Source of the DNA: Sphingopyxis sp. FD7
Lineage (GTDB): Bacteria > Pseudomonadota > Alphaproteobacteria > Sphingomonadales > Sphingomonadaceae
DNA length: 64,000 bases
Assembly: GCF_003609835.1 (NCBI RefSeq)
Contig: NZ_AP017898.1
Location: 2,418,001 to 2,482,000, forward strand
Reading direction: 5' to 3'
Below the pieces are notes generated by a model that did no database searches, was not told where the DNA came from, and saw only the letters and a program-made list of their open reading frames with translations. The stretch's first letter is position 1. Each line of letters starts with the position of its first letter. The position numbers and the translations under genes are program-made. Shown piece by piece: positions 46,743-55,376 of the stretch.

Positions 46743-47849
46743 ATGGTGGCGAGGGCGGATTTCGAACATGGCGAGGGCGTCGACGGCGCCGAGGTCCGCT
46801 TCACCGGGCGCCTGACGCTCGCGCGGCTTGGTGACCTGCCCGCGCGGCTCGACGCGCTCGGACCGATCGCGACGCTCGACCTGTCGGCGATCGACCGCAT
46901 CGACACCGTCGGCGCCTGGATCGTCACGCGCACCGCCGCCGACCATGGCGCGAAGATCACCGGCGCGAGCGCCGAGGCGCAGCGACTGCTCGACGCGCTG
47001 GCGAGCGACAAGAGCGAATATCGCGTCCACCGCGACCGCCGCCCGGCGTGGGTGCGGATGCTCGAACAGGTCGGCACGGCGAGCGTCGCGGTGTGGAACG
47101 AACTGCTTGGCATTGTCGGCTTTTTCGGCGCGATGATCGTCGCCATCTTCAACCAGATCCGCGCACGCCGCCGCCTGCGCTGGAACGCCATCGTCACGCG
47201 CTTCCAGACCGTCGGCGTCGATGCGTTGCCGATCATCGGGCTGATGAGCTTTCTGATCGGCATCGTCATCGCGCAACAGGGCGCGGTGCAGCTCGAACAA
47301 TTCGGGCTGGAGGTGTTCACGATCAACCTCGTCGGCCGGGCGTCGATCCGCGAGCTTGGCCTGCTGATGACCGCGATCATGGTCGCGGGCCGGTCGGGAT
47401 CGGCGTTCGCGGCGCAGATCGGCACGATGAAGCTGACCGAAGAGGTCGACGCGATGCGCACCATCGGCGTGTCGCCGATGGAGGCGATCGTGCTGCCGCG
47501 CGTCGCCGCATCGACGATCACCATGCCGCTGCTCGGCTTCTATGCCAGCCTCTGCGCGATCGCGGGGGGCGGCCTCTTCTGCTGGGTCGGGCTCGACATC
47601 CCGCCGCTCACCTATATCCAGCGGCTGCGCGAAATCATCCCGATGACCGATTTCTGGATCATGCTGATCAAGGCGCCGGTATTCGGCATATTGATCGGCG
47701 TCACCGGCTGTTACGAAGGGATGCAGGTGCGCCAGAACGCCGAGGAAGTTGGCCAGCGCACGACCTCGGCGGTGGTCGCGGCCATCTTCCTTGTCATCGT
47801 GCTCGACGCCTTTTTCGCCGTCTTCTTCTCCTCGCTCGGGTGGAACTGA
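46743..47849 (+). CDS. MlaE-type permease with N-terminal STAS domain
   Basis: A 368-residue ABC permease. Residues about 1-95 form a STAS-like domain (DLSAIDRIDTVGAWIV), and about 105-368 the MlaE permease with LIGIVIAQQGAVQLE, RELGLLMTAIMVAGRSGSAFAA and EEVDAMRTIG. Such a fusion joins the separate MlaB and MlaE functions of E. coli. It begins a four-gene operon for phospholipid traffic between the membranes, coupled to the ATPase gene by TGATG. Confidence 0.92.
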   Translation: MVARADFEHGEGVDGAEVRFTGRLTLARLGDLPARLDALGPIATLDLSAIDRIDTVGAWIVTRTAADHGAKITGASAEAQRLLDALASDKSEYRVHRDRRPAWVRMLEQVGTASVAVWNELLGIVGFFGAMIVAIFNQIRARRRLRWNAIVTRFQTVGVDALPIIGLMSFLIGIVIAQQGAVQLEQFGLEVFTINLVGRASIRELGLLMTAIMVAGRSGSAFAAQIGTMKLTEEVDAMRTIGVSPMEAIVLPRVAASTITMPLLGFYASLCAIAGGGLFCWVGLDIPPLTYIQRLREIIPMTDFWIMLIKAPVFGILIGVTGCYEGMQVRQNAEEVGQRTTSAVVAAIFLVIVLDAFFAVFFSSLGWN

Positions 47850-48727
47850 TGACCGGGGGGGAGGAAACCGAAATTCGCGAAGAACTGGCCGCGGCCGACG
47901 CCGTGCGTCCCGAAGCTTTCGAGCGCGCCATCTGCATCCGTGGCCTCAGGAACCAGTTCGGCGACGCGGTGATCCACGACGGGCTCGACCTCGATGTGCG
48001 ATCGGGCGAGATATTGGGCGTGGTCGGCGGGTCGGGCACCGGCAAGTCGGTGCTGATGCGCTCGATCATCGGGCTGCAAACCCCGAGCGCTGGCGAGATC
48101 GAGGTCTATGGCAAGACGCTGGTGACGATCGCCGACGAGGAAGAATCGCGCGACCTGCGCCGCCGCTGGGGCGTGATGTTCCAGGGCGGCGCGCTCTTCT
48201 CGACGCTCAGCGTCGCCGAGAATATCCAGGTTCCCCTACGCGAATTTTATCCGCGGCTCGACGCAAGGCTGCTCGACGAAATCGCCGCCTACAAGGTGCA
48301 GATGGTCGGCCTGCCCCCCGACGCGGGGCCAAAATATCCCGCCGAACTGTCGGGCGGCATGGTCAAGCGCGCCGGCCTCGCGCGCGCGCTGGCGCTCGAC
48401 CCTGCGCTATTGTTCCTCGACGAACCCACCGCCGGGCTGGACCCCATCGGCGCCGCCAAGTTCGACGAGCTGATCCGCGAACTGGCCGACACGATGGGGC
48501 TCACCGTCTTCCTCATCACCCACGATCTCGACACCCTCTATGCGACCTGCGACCGCGTCGCGGTGCTGGCCGAGAAAAAGGTGATCGCGGTCGGCACCAT
48601 CCCCGAACTGCTTGCCACCGAGCATCCGTGGATACAGGATTATTTCAATGGACCCCGCGGCCGCGCCGCAGCGAGCGGGAACCAAAGCGCAAAGTCGCCC
48701 GTGCTGGGCGGCGATAGGAACGATTGA
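47849..48727 (+). CDS. MlaF-type ABC transporter ATPase
   Basis: A 292-residue cytosolic ATPase. Walker A GGSGTGKSV lies at about 63-71, the Q-loop in MFQGGALF, the signature LSGGMVKRAGLARAL (with MVKR, typical of Mla ATPases), then Walker B LLFLDEPTAGLDP and the switch His in ITHDLDT. The first ~25 residues are an acidic extension. It is coupled to genes on both sides by TGATG overlaps. Confidence 0.95.
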   Translation: MTGGEETEIREELAAADAVRPEAFERAICIRGLRNQFGDAVIHDGLDLDVRSGEILGVVGGSGTGKSVLMRSIIGLQTPSAGEIEVYGKTLVTIADEEESRDLRRRWGVMFQGGALFSTLSVAENIQVPLREFYPRLDARLLDEIAAYKVQMVGLPPDAGPKYPAELSGGMVKRAGLARALALDPALLFLDEPTAGLDPIGAAKFDELIRELADTMGLTVFLITHDLDTLYATCDRVAVLAEKKVIAVGTIPELLATEHPWIQDYFNGPRGRAAASGNQSAKSPVLGGDRND

Positions 48728-49668
48728 TGGAAACTCGCTCGAACAACGTCCTCGTCGGCGCCTTTGTGCTGCTTTTCACCGCGGCGCTCGCCTTTTTCGT
48801 CGTCTGGCTGGCGAACGACAGCGGCGGGGCCAAGCGCGAATATGACATATTTTTCAAACAATCGGTCGACGGGCTGAACAAGGGCGCACAGGTGCAATTT
48901 TCGGGCGTGCCGTCGGGGCAGGTGCGCGAGATCGCCCTGTGGCCCGACGATCCGCAATTCGTCCGCGTGCGAATCGAAGTGAATGAAGGCGTGCCGGTCC
49001 TGCAAGGCACGACTGCCGCGCTCGAGGGCGTTGGCTTCACCGGCGTTTCGCAAATCTCGCTCGACGGCGCGGTCAAGGGCGCGCCGCCGATCACCGACAA
49101 GGGGCCGGCGGGCAAGCCGGTGATTCCGACCCGCGTTGGCGGGCTCGGCGAGATCCTCAACACCGCGCCGCAACTGCTCCAGCGGCTCTCGACGCTCACC
49201 GAACGGCTCGCCGAGCTGGCCGACGATCGCAACCAGCAAAGCTTCGCCAACATCCTCGACAATGTCGAAGCGACCACCGCGACGCTGGCACGCAACGGCC
49301 CCGCGCTCGAACGCGCGCTTGCCGACACGCGCATCGCAATCCAGCAGGCGGGGCAGGCCGCCGAACAGATCGGCAGCCTCGCGGCCGCGACGCAGGGGAC
49401 GATCGACCGCAACGTCGACCCCGCGATGCGCAATTTGCGCGACACGCTCGCTTCCGCGAACAAGTCGATGCAGACGCTCGAAGCCGCGATCGCCGATGCG
49501 CGCCCCGGCCTCAAGACCTTCAGCGAGACGACGATTCCCGAAGCCAATGCGCTGATCCGTGACCTTCGCCGCACCTCGGCCTCGCTTTCCAGCCTGACCG
49601 ACAAGCTCGACCAGCAGGGCGCGGGCGCAGTCATCGGCGGCAGCAAGCTTCCCGATTACAAGCCATGA
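48727..49668 (+). CDS. MCE/MlaD family lipid-binding protein
   Basis: A 313-residue protein anchored by an N-terminal helix (VLVGAFVLLFTAALAFFVVWLA). The MCE domain is at about 35-115 (KGAQVQFSGVPSGQVREI; GFTGVSQISLDG). The long C-terminal part is helical with coiled-coil character (repeated TLxxANKS/LEAAIA units). MCE proteins form hexameric rings that ferry lipids across the periplasm. It is coupled to mlaF-like and to the following lipoprotein gene. Confidence 0.93.
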   Translation: METRSNNVLVGAFVLLFTAALAFFVVWLANDSGGAKREYDIFFKQSVDGLNKGAQVQFSGVPSGQVREIALWPDDPQFVRVRIEVNEGVPVLQGTTAALEGVGFTGVSQISLDGAVKGAPPITDKGPAGKPVIPTRVGGLGEILNTAPQLLQRLSTLTERLAELADDRNQQSFANILDNVEATTATLARNGPALERALADTRIAIQQAGQAAEQIGSLAAATQGTIDRNVDPAMRNLRDTLASANKSMQTLEAAIADARPGLKTFSETTIPEANALIRDLRRTSASLSSLTDKLDQQGAGAVIGGSKLPDYKP

Positions 49669-50282
49669 GGACCGCCATGATTCGCCGTATCCGCACGCCA
49701 CTGCTCGCCCTTGTCGGCGCGGCAACTCTGTCGGCCTGTTTCAGCTTCGGCGGCAAGCCGCCGCCCTTCCTGCTGACGCTCGATCCCGACGCCGCCCCCG
49801 CTGCGGGCACGGCGCGCACCGCTGCCGACGCATCGACGCTGACCATCCTTATTCCCACCGCGCCGCAAAAACTGCGCACGACGCGCATTCCGGTGCAGCA
49901 GGACGATGCCAGCATTGCTTATGTCGAGGATGCGCAATGGGTGGAGGCGCCACAGCGCCTGTTCCAGCGGCTTTTGTCCGAAACCGTCGCCGCGCGCACA
50001 TCGCGCGTCGTGCTGGATGAGGGTCAATATCTGACCGCGCCGGGCGAACAGCTCGCGGGGCAACTCATGGAGTTCGGCGTCGACGCGCGATCGAACGAGG
50101 CGCTTGTCGTCTATCAGGCGATGCTCGTCGCGGCGGGCGGCAAGACCGTCACCCAGCGCCGGTTCGAGGCACGCGAGCCGATCGGCGGCAAGGTGGAGGC
50201 CAAGCTTACCGGCGAAGCGCTGACCCGCGCCGCGAACCGCGTCGCCGTCGATGTCGCGGCGTGGCTGGGCGAAGAGCGATAG
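49665..50282 (+). CDS. ABC-type transport auxiliary lipoprotein
   Basis: A 205-residue lipoprotein of the PqiC/ABC_trans_aux family (PF03886). The signal ends ATLSACFSF with lipidation at about Cys25. IPVQQDDASIAYVEDAQWVEAPQRLFQ is the family core. It probably sits at the outer membrane as the last part of the Mla-type system; no separate MlaC gene is present. ATG 49665 overlaps the MCE stop (ATGA); ATG 49677 is an alternative. Confidence 0.9.
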   Translation: MRTAMIRRIRTPLLALVGAATLSACFSFGGKPPPFLLTLDPDAAPAAGTARTAADASTLTILIPTAPQKLRTTRIPVQQDDASIAYVEDAQWVEAPQRLFQRLLSETVAARTSRVVLDEGQYLTAPGEQLAGQLMEFGVDARSNEALVVYQAMLVAAGGKTVTQRRFEAREPIGGKVEAKLTGEALTRAANRVAVDVAAWLGEER

Positions 50283-50303
50283 TCGCTTGCGCCGTAGCGA
50301 TTT

Positions 50304-50324
50304 CGATTACGTCTGACGTAATCG
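50304..50324. promoter_or_regulatory. Perfect 9-bp palindrome before the Tat hydrolase
   Basis: CGATTACGT-CTG-ACGTAATCG lies 22 bases after the lipoprotein stop and 54 before the hydrolase start. The spacing fits a dimeric regulator site; the absence of a T-tract argues against a terminator. It may also be a dispersed repeat. Confidence 0.4.
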
Positions 50325-50377
50325 CTCCGGATCGCCGTGCCCGCTAAACAAACCTCCGTCACACGATGGAGGGACAG

Positions 50378-51295
50378 ATGGACAGACGCCAGTTGATGTC
50401 GGCCGCGGCGCTGGGTGCGGCGGGTGCGTTGATGTTTGCGCCCGGTCGCGGCCATGCCGCCGAATCCGCCGCCAAGCGCCCCGCCGAAAGCTTCGTCGCC
50501 GCGAAAGACGGGACGGCGCTGTTCGTGCGCGACTGGGGCACGGGACAACCGGTGCTCTTCCTGTCGGGATGGGCGCTGCCATCAGACTTCTGGGGCTATC
50601 AGATGTTGGGGCTGGCGCGCAAAGGCTATCGCGCCGTCGCCTATGACCGACGCGGGCACGGACGGTCGGCCGATCCGGGGCGCGGTTATGACCATGACAC
50701 GCTCGCCGACGATCTGGCGGCGGTGATCGACGGGCTGGCGCTCGACGGCGTGACCATCATCGCGCATTCGATGGGCGGAACCGAGGTCGCGCGCCATTTC
50801 GCGCGGCTCGGCGGTCGCGGCATCGCGCGCGTCGTACTGGTCGGGACGATCACGCCCTTTCTGATGAAAGGCCCCGACAATCCAGCGGGCGTCGATCCGG
50901 CGATGCTGGCCGAGGGCGCGGCGCTGCTCGCGCGCGACTTCCCGGCGTGGATCGAGGTCAATACCCCGCCCTTCTTCACCCCCGACACCTCGCCCGCGAT
51001 GGTCCGCTGGGGCCAGAATATGATGATGTCGACATCGCTGCTTGGCGCGGCGCAACTCGCCGCCGCCAATTTCGCGACCGACTTCCGCCCCGACGTGCGG
51101 CGAATCACCGCGCCCGTCATGCTGATCCACGGCGACCGCGACGTCTCGGCGCCGCTGGCGTTGACCGCACAGGCGACCGCGGCGCTGCTGCCGCAGGCGA
51201 CGCTCAAGGTTTACGAAGGCGCGCCGCACGGCCTCCCGCTCACTCATGTCGAACGCCTGACGGGCGACCTGCTCGCTTTCCTCGCCGACGGCTGA
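50378..51295 (+). CDS. Tat-exported alpha/beta hydrolase
   Basis: A 305-residue protein with a twin-arginine leader (MDRRQLMSAAALGAAG, cleavage after GHA, about residue 27). The hydrolase fold has the oxyanion region LFLSGWALPSD, nucleophile AHSMGG, Asp in IHGDRDVSAP and His in GAPHGLP. This resembles non-haem chloroperoxidase-like esterases. GGAGGGA at 50368 favours ATG 50378 over ATG 50366. The substrate is unknown. Confidence 0.9.
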   Translation: MDRRQLMSAAALGAAGALMFAPGRGHAAESAAKRPAESFVAAKDGTALFVRDWGTGQPVLFLSGWALPSDFWGYQMLGLARKGYRAVAYDRRGHGRSADPGRGYDHDTLADDLAAVIDGLALDGVTIIAHSMGGTEVARHFARLGGRGIARVVLVGTITPFLMKGPDNPAGVDPAMLAEGAALLARDFPAWIEVNTPPFFTPDTSPAMVRWGQNMMMSTSLLGAAQLAAANFATDFRPDVRRITAPVMLIHGDRDVSAPLALTAQATAALLPQATLKVYEGAPHGLPLTHVERLTGDLLAFLADG

Positions 51296-51407
51296 CAGGC
51301 TTGCCAGCCTGCGCCCGGCGGTCTATCAGCCCCGGCGCGCATGGCCTCTTTCGGGTTTCCGGCCCGCGCTTGTCCCACGAGCCCGCCGACCCGAAAGGAC
51401 GCGCCCC

Positions 51408-51728
51408 GTGGGATGGATCATCCTCGCCATCGCTGTATTCACCGAAATCTGCTGGGCGCTCAGCCTGAAATGGGCCGCGACGCTCGGCACCTGGCAGGCG
51501 TCGATCGTGCCGATCGCGCTCAGTTTCCTCAACATGGCGCTGCTCGCGCTTGCGATGCGCGAAATCTCCGCGGGCACCGCCTATGCGATCTGGACCGGCC
51601 TCGGCGCGGTCGGCGTCATCATCGGCGGAACGATCCTGTTCGGCGAAAAGGTGAGTTTGGTGCAGGCGGGTTTCATGCTGCTGATCGTCGTCGGGGTTGC
51701 GGGGACCAAGCTCTTCGCCGCGAATTGA
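51408..51728 (+). CDS. SMR family exporter, SugE/Gdx type
   Basis: A 106-residue four-helix inner-membrane protein. The glutamate in VFTEICWALSLKW is the SMR proton/substrate site. ISAGTAYAIWTGLGAVG matches SugE/Gdx rather than EmrE; Gdx proteins export guanidinium by proton antiport. AAAGGA at 51394 supports the GTG start at 51408. No guanidine riboswitch was recognised upstream, so the natural substrate remains open. Confidence 0.88.
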   Translation: MGWIILAIAVFTEICWALSLKWAATLGTWQASIVPIALSFLNMALLALAMREISAGTAYAIWTGLGAVGVIIGGTILFGEKVSLVQAGFMLLIVVGVAGTKLFAAN

Positions 51729-51765
51729 GCCGCGAGGGCCGGTTTCGACCGATTGCGGACGGTTC

Positions 51766-51889
51766 CTCTCCCCTCCCGCTTGCGGGAGGGGTCGGGGGTG
51801 GGCAGCGACGGTGCGGTAGCCCACCCCGCTGCGACTAACGAGCAAGCTCGCAAGTCTCGCTGCCCCTCCCGCAAGCGGGAGGGGAGAAA
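51766..51889. repeat. Compound palindromic element, CTCCCGC...GCGGGAG type
   Basis: The ends are CTCCCGCTTGCGGGAGGGG and CCCCTCCCGCAAGCGGGAGG, each itself a hairpin. The middle has GGGTGGGCAGCG and CCCACCCCGCTGCG, which also pair. It sits between convergent genes. The flanking GGTTTCGACCGATTGCGGAC tag recurs near 24790 (opposite strand). Confidence 0.75.
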
Positions 51890-51921
51890 GTCAACATCCG
51901 CTTCCCACCCCAAAGCCGCCC

Positions 51922-54516
51922 CTACCCCAGCAGGCTTTTCGACGCCTGTTCGGTGACGTCGCGCGACAGGCCGGGCTGCGCCAATATCCGCTCCAGCTCG
52001 GCCTTCATCAGCGCCTGCCGCCCTTCGTCGAAGCGTTTCCAGCGGCCGAGCGGCGGGATCATGCGCGCCGCGGTCTGCGGGTTCTTGGGATCGAGCGCGA
52101 TGACGAGGTCGGCGATCAGCCGATAGCCCGCGCCGTCGGCCTGATGGAACGCGGCCTGATTGCCCGTCAGCGCGCCATAGAGCGCGCGCACGCGGTTGGG
52201 GTTGGTCAGCGTGAAGTCGGGATGCCGCGCCAGCGCGCGCACCGCATCGACGGTATCGGGGCGCATCGACCAGGCCTGCACCTGGAACCATTTGTCGAGC
52301 ACGAGCGGATTGTCGCGATAGCGCTGATAAAAAATGTCGAGCGCATGCGTGCGTTCGTCGCTGTCGCCATGCGCGAGCGTGGCGAGCGCCGCCTGCCGTT
52401 CGGTCATCCCGTCGGCCTGCGAAAAGATCCGGAACGCCAGCGCGGCGGCATCGGCCATACCCGTCGCCGCGAGATAGGCGAGCGCAACGCCGCGCAGACG
52501 GCGGCCGCCCTTGGCGCCGCGCGACAGATCGGTCGCGGGCGGCGCCGCGCCGTCCAGGATCGCGCGCCATTCGCTTTCGAGCGCGGCGCCGATCGCCGCC
52601 TGCAGCGCCAGCCGCTCGCGGCGGATCGCGTCGGGATCGACCGTCAGCATCTGGTCGCCGATGAACGCCTCGCTGGGCAGCAAGACCGCCTCGGCGACGA
52701 AGGCCGGGTCGGCGGCGCGCCCCGACAGCGTCTGCGCCACGGCGTCGATCACCGCCTGCGCGTCGCGATCCTCGCCCGACACGGCGGCGACGAGCGTGTC
52801 GAGCATCAATTGCTGGAGCGCCTCGTAACGCGCGAACGGGTCGTCGTCATGCGCCGCGAGCCACGCGAGTTCGCCCGGCGCGCGCTCGAAATCGACGATG
52901 ATCGGCGCCGAAAAGCCGCGATTGACCGACAGCGCCGGGCGCGCCGCAAAGCGGCCGAGCGCGATCCGCTGGGTCGCCGCCGTAATCGTCACCAACCTGT
53001 CGGGGACATGCGCGCCGCTGCCGTCCATGGCGAAGGCCGCGAGGCGAAGCGGCATCATCATCGGCTGTTTTTCAGGCTGGCCCGGTGTCGGCGGCACCGT
53101 CTGCACGATATCGAGCGACCAGTTCCCCGCTTCCTCGGCCAGCGTCAGTTTGAGCCGCGGCGTGCCCGCCTGTTCGTACCAGCGGCGGAACTGCTTGAGG
53201 TCGATGTCCGCGCCATCCTCGATCGCGCGCACAAAATCCTCGCACGTCGCCGCTTCGCCGTCGTGGCGCTCGAAATAAAGGTCGGTGCCCTTGCGGAACC
53301 GCTGCGGACCCACCATCGTCGCCATCATGCGGATGATCTCGGCGCCCTTGTTATAGACGGTGGCGGTATAGAAGTTGCTGATCTCCTGATAGCTGTCCGG
53401 CCGGATCGGGTGCGCGAGCGGCCCGGCATCCTCGGGGAATTGCGCGGCGCGGAGCAGGCGGACATCCTCGATCCGCTTGACCGCGGCCGATCCCATGTCG
53501 GCCGAGAAACACTGGTCGCGATAGACGGTGAAACCTTCCTTCAGGCTCAGCTGGAACCAGTCGCGACAGGTGACGCGGTTGCCCGACCAGTTGTGGAAAT
53601 ACTCATGCGCGACGACGCCTTCGACGCCGTCATAATCCATGTCGGTCGCGGTGTCGGGATCGGCGAGGATATAGCGGGTGTTGAAGATGTTGAGGCCCTT
53701 ATTCTCCATCGCCCCCATGTTGAAATCGCCGACCGCGACGATGTTGAACAGGTCGAGGTCATATTCGCGGCCATAGACCTGCTCGTCCCATTTCATGCTG
53801 TTCTTGAGCGCCTGCATCGCGTGATCCGTGCGATCCTCGTCGCCCGCGCGCACCCAGATGCCCAGCTCGACCTGGCGCCCCGACATGGTGGTGAAACGGT
53901 CGCGGTTGACGACGAGGTCGCCCGCGACGAGCGCGAACAGATAGGAGGGCTTGGGCCAGGGGTCTTCCCACAGCGCCCAGTGCGTGCCCGCTTCGCCCTC
54001 GCCACGGTCGATGCAATTGCCGTTCGACAGCAGAATGGGAAAGCGGGTTTTGTCCCCTTCCATCCGCACGCGATAGCGACTCAGCACGTCGGGACGGTCG
54101 GGGTGAAAGGTGATGCGGCGGAACCCTTCGGCCTCGCACTGGGTGCAGAGCATGTTGTTCGAGGCATATAGCCCCATCAGCTGCGTATTCGCCGCAGGGT
54201 TGACGATCGTGTCGACCTCGACCGTCGCCGTGGTGCGCGCGCCAAGGTCGACGATCAGGTCGCTGCCGTCCATGCGCCAATCGTTCCAGACCTCGCCATC
54301 GACGCGCACCGCCGCCGGGGTCAGCCCGTCGCCGCGCAGCAGCAGCGGGGCAGGCGCGTCGACGGCGCGCGCGACCGACAGCGCCGCGGTGACGCGCGTT
54401 TCCTCGACCCCCAGCGCGAAATCGAGCGCGACCTCGGGCACCAGCCATTCGGGCGGGCGATAATCGCCGCGATGGATGGTGACGGGGATGGCGGGGGTAG
54501 AGGAGGCGTCGGTCAT
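51922..54516 (-). CDS. pepN: Aminopeptidase N (M1 family)
   Basis: An 864-residue zinc aminopeptidase of the E. coli PepN type. The exopeptidase motif is FNMGAMENKGLN (about 260-271). The zinc site is VAHEYFHNWSGNR (HExxH at about 298-302) with the third ligand Glu in LKEGFTVYRDQ. The C-terminal helical domain is complete (TNPNRVRALYGAL). It trims peptides in the cytosol. The length fits the family. Confidence 0.95.
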   Translation of the reverse strand: MTDASSTPAIPVTIHRGDYRPPEWLVPEVALDFALGVEETRVTAALSVARAVDAPAPLLLRGDGLTPAAVRVDGEVWNDWRMDGSDLIVDLGARTTATVEVDTIVNPAANTQLMGLYASNNMLCTQCEAEGFRRITFHPDRPDVLSRYRVRMEGDKTRFPILLSNGNCIDRGEGEAGTHWALWEDPWPKPSYLFALVAGDLVVNRDRFTTMSGRQVELGIWVRAGDEDRTDHAMQALKNSMKWDEQVYGREYDLDLFNIVAVGDFNMGAMENKGLNIFNTRYILADPDTATDMDYDGVEGVVAHEYFHNWSGNRVTCRDWFQLSLKEGFTVYRDQCFSADMGSAAVKRIEDVRLLRAAQFPEDAGPLAHPIRPDSYQEISNFYTATVYNKGAEIIRMMATMVGPQRFRKGTDLYFERHDGEAATCEDFVRAIEDGADIDLKQFRRWYEQAGTPRLKLTLAEEAGNWSLDIVQTVPPTPGQPEKQPMMMPLRLAAFAMDGSGAHVPDRLVTITAATQRIALGRFAARPALSVNRGFSAPIIVDFERAPGELAWLAAHDDDPFARYEALQQLMLDTLVAAVSGEDRDAQAVIDAVAQTLSGRAADPAFVAEAVLLPSEAFIGDQMLTVDPDAIRRERLALQAAIGAALESEWRAILDGAAPPATDLSRGAKGGRRLRGVALAYLAATGMADAAALAFRIFSQADGMTERQAALATLAHGDSDERTHALDIFYQRYRDNPLVLDKWFQVQAWSMRPDTVDAVRALARHPDFTLTNPNRVRALYGALTGNQAAFHQADGAGYRLIADLVIALDPKNPQTAARMIPPLGRWKRFDEGRQALMKAELERILAQPGLSRDVTEQASKSLLG

Positions 54517-54562
54517 GCGATCGGTCTAGGCATCGCGCCGCCGACGCGCAATAAGGCGCGCG

Positions 54563-55354
54563 ATGGCACAGATGCTGATTTTCGGAATGGGCTATGCCGC
54601 GAGCCACCTTGCCGATCGCCTCCGCGCGCGCGGGTGGGAAGTGACGGGGACGACGCGCGACGGGCGCGCGGGCAGCATCGCCTTTGCCGACGAGACCGCC
54701 GTGCTCGCCGCACTGCGGAGGGCCACGCATATCCTTTCGTCGGTGCCGCCGGTCGATGATGATGACCCGGTGCTGTCGCGCTATGGCGAGGCGATCGCGC
54801 TCGCCCCGGCGACTTGGACCGGCTATCTGTCCTCAACGGGCGTCTATGGCGACGCGGACGGCGCGTGGGTCGACGAAAGCGCGCCCGTCCGGGGCCGCCG
54901 CGCGGGCCGCAACGCCGCCGATGCCGCATGGAGGGCGCTGCGCGGCGACAGCCACGTCTTTCGCCTGCCGGGCATCTATGGCCCCGGCCGCTCGATCCTC
55001 GACCGCATCCAGCAAGGCCGCGCGCACCGCATCGACCTGCCCCGCCAGGTCTTCAGCCGCATCCATGTCGACGACATCGCGGGCGGCATCATCGCGTCGT
55101 TCCGTGGCCCGGCGGGCGTCTATAACCTCGCCGACGACGAACCCTGCCACCAGAACCGCCTCGTCGAATGGGGCTGCACGCTGCTCGGCGCGCCGCTGCC
55201 GCCGCTCCAGACGCTCGATGAAGCAGGCCTGTCGCCCGCCGCGCGCGCCTTTTATGCCGAAAACCGCCGCGTCGCGAACGGGCGGGCGAAGCGGCTGCTG
55301 GGGTGGGCGCCAAAATATCCCACCTTTCGTGAAGGGTTGGCGAACACGGGTTGA
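54563..55354 (+). CDS. NAD(P)-dependent epimerase-like protein (YeeZ type)
   Basis: A 263-residue extended-SDR-like protein. The nucleotide loop is FGMGYAASHLADRL, followed by SSTGVYGDADG and HVDDIAGGI. The FRLPGIYGPGRS segment is typical of YeeZ/YbjT-like epimerase-fold proteins. The YxxxK motif is not evident. Its function is unknown. Its stop lies 22 bases before the first IS element. Confidence 0.82.
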   Translation: MAQMLIFGMGYAASHLADRLRARGWEVTGTTRDGRAGSIAFADETAVLAALRRATHILSSVPPVDDDDPVLSRYGEAIALAPATWTGYLSSTGVYGDADGAWVDESAPVRGRRAGRNAADAAWRALRGDSHVFRLPGIYGPGRSILDRIQQGRAHRIDLPRQVFSRIHVDDIAGGIIASFRGPAGVYNLADDEPCHQNRLVEWGCTLLGAPLPPLQTLDEAGLSPAARAFYAENRRVANGRAKRLLGWAPKYPTFREGLANTG

Positions 55355-55373
55355 TTCGGTCCAACTGCGATGG

Positions 55374-55376
55374 TTA
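55374..55376. repeat. TTA target duplication, left of first IS
   Basis: TTA precedes the left inverted repeat GAGCCTGATCC, and TTA follows the right end at 56332-56334. A TNA duplication is the rule for the IS1031 group. Confidence 0.85.

Noticed and set aside
51296..51407. Guanidine riboswitch upstream of the SugE-type exporter
   Set aside because: An ACGA tetranucleotide is present (TCCCACGAGCC), but no pair of ACGR-loop hairpins nor other guanidine riboswitch architecture could be built.
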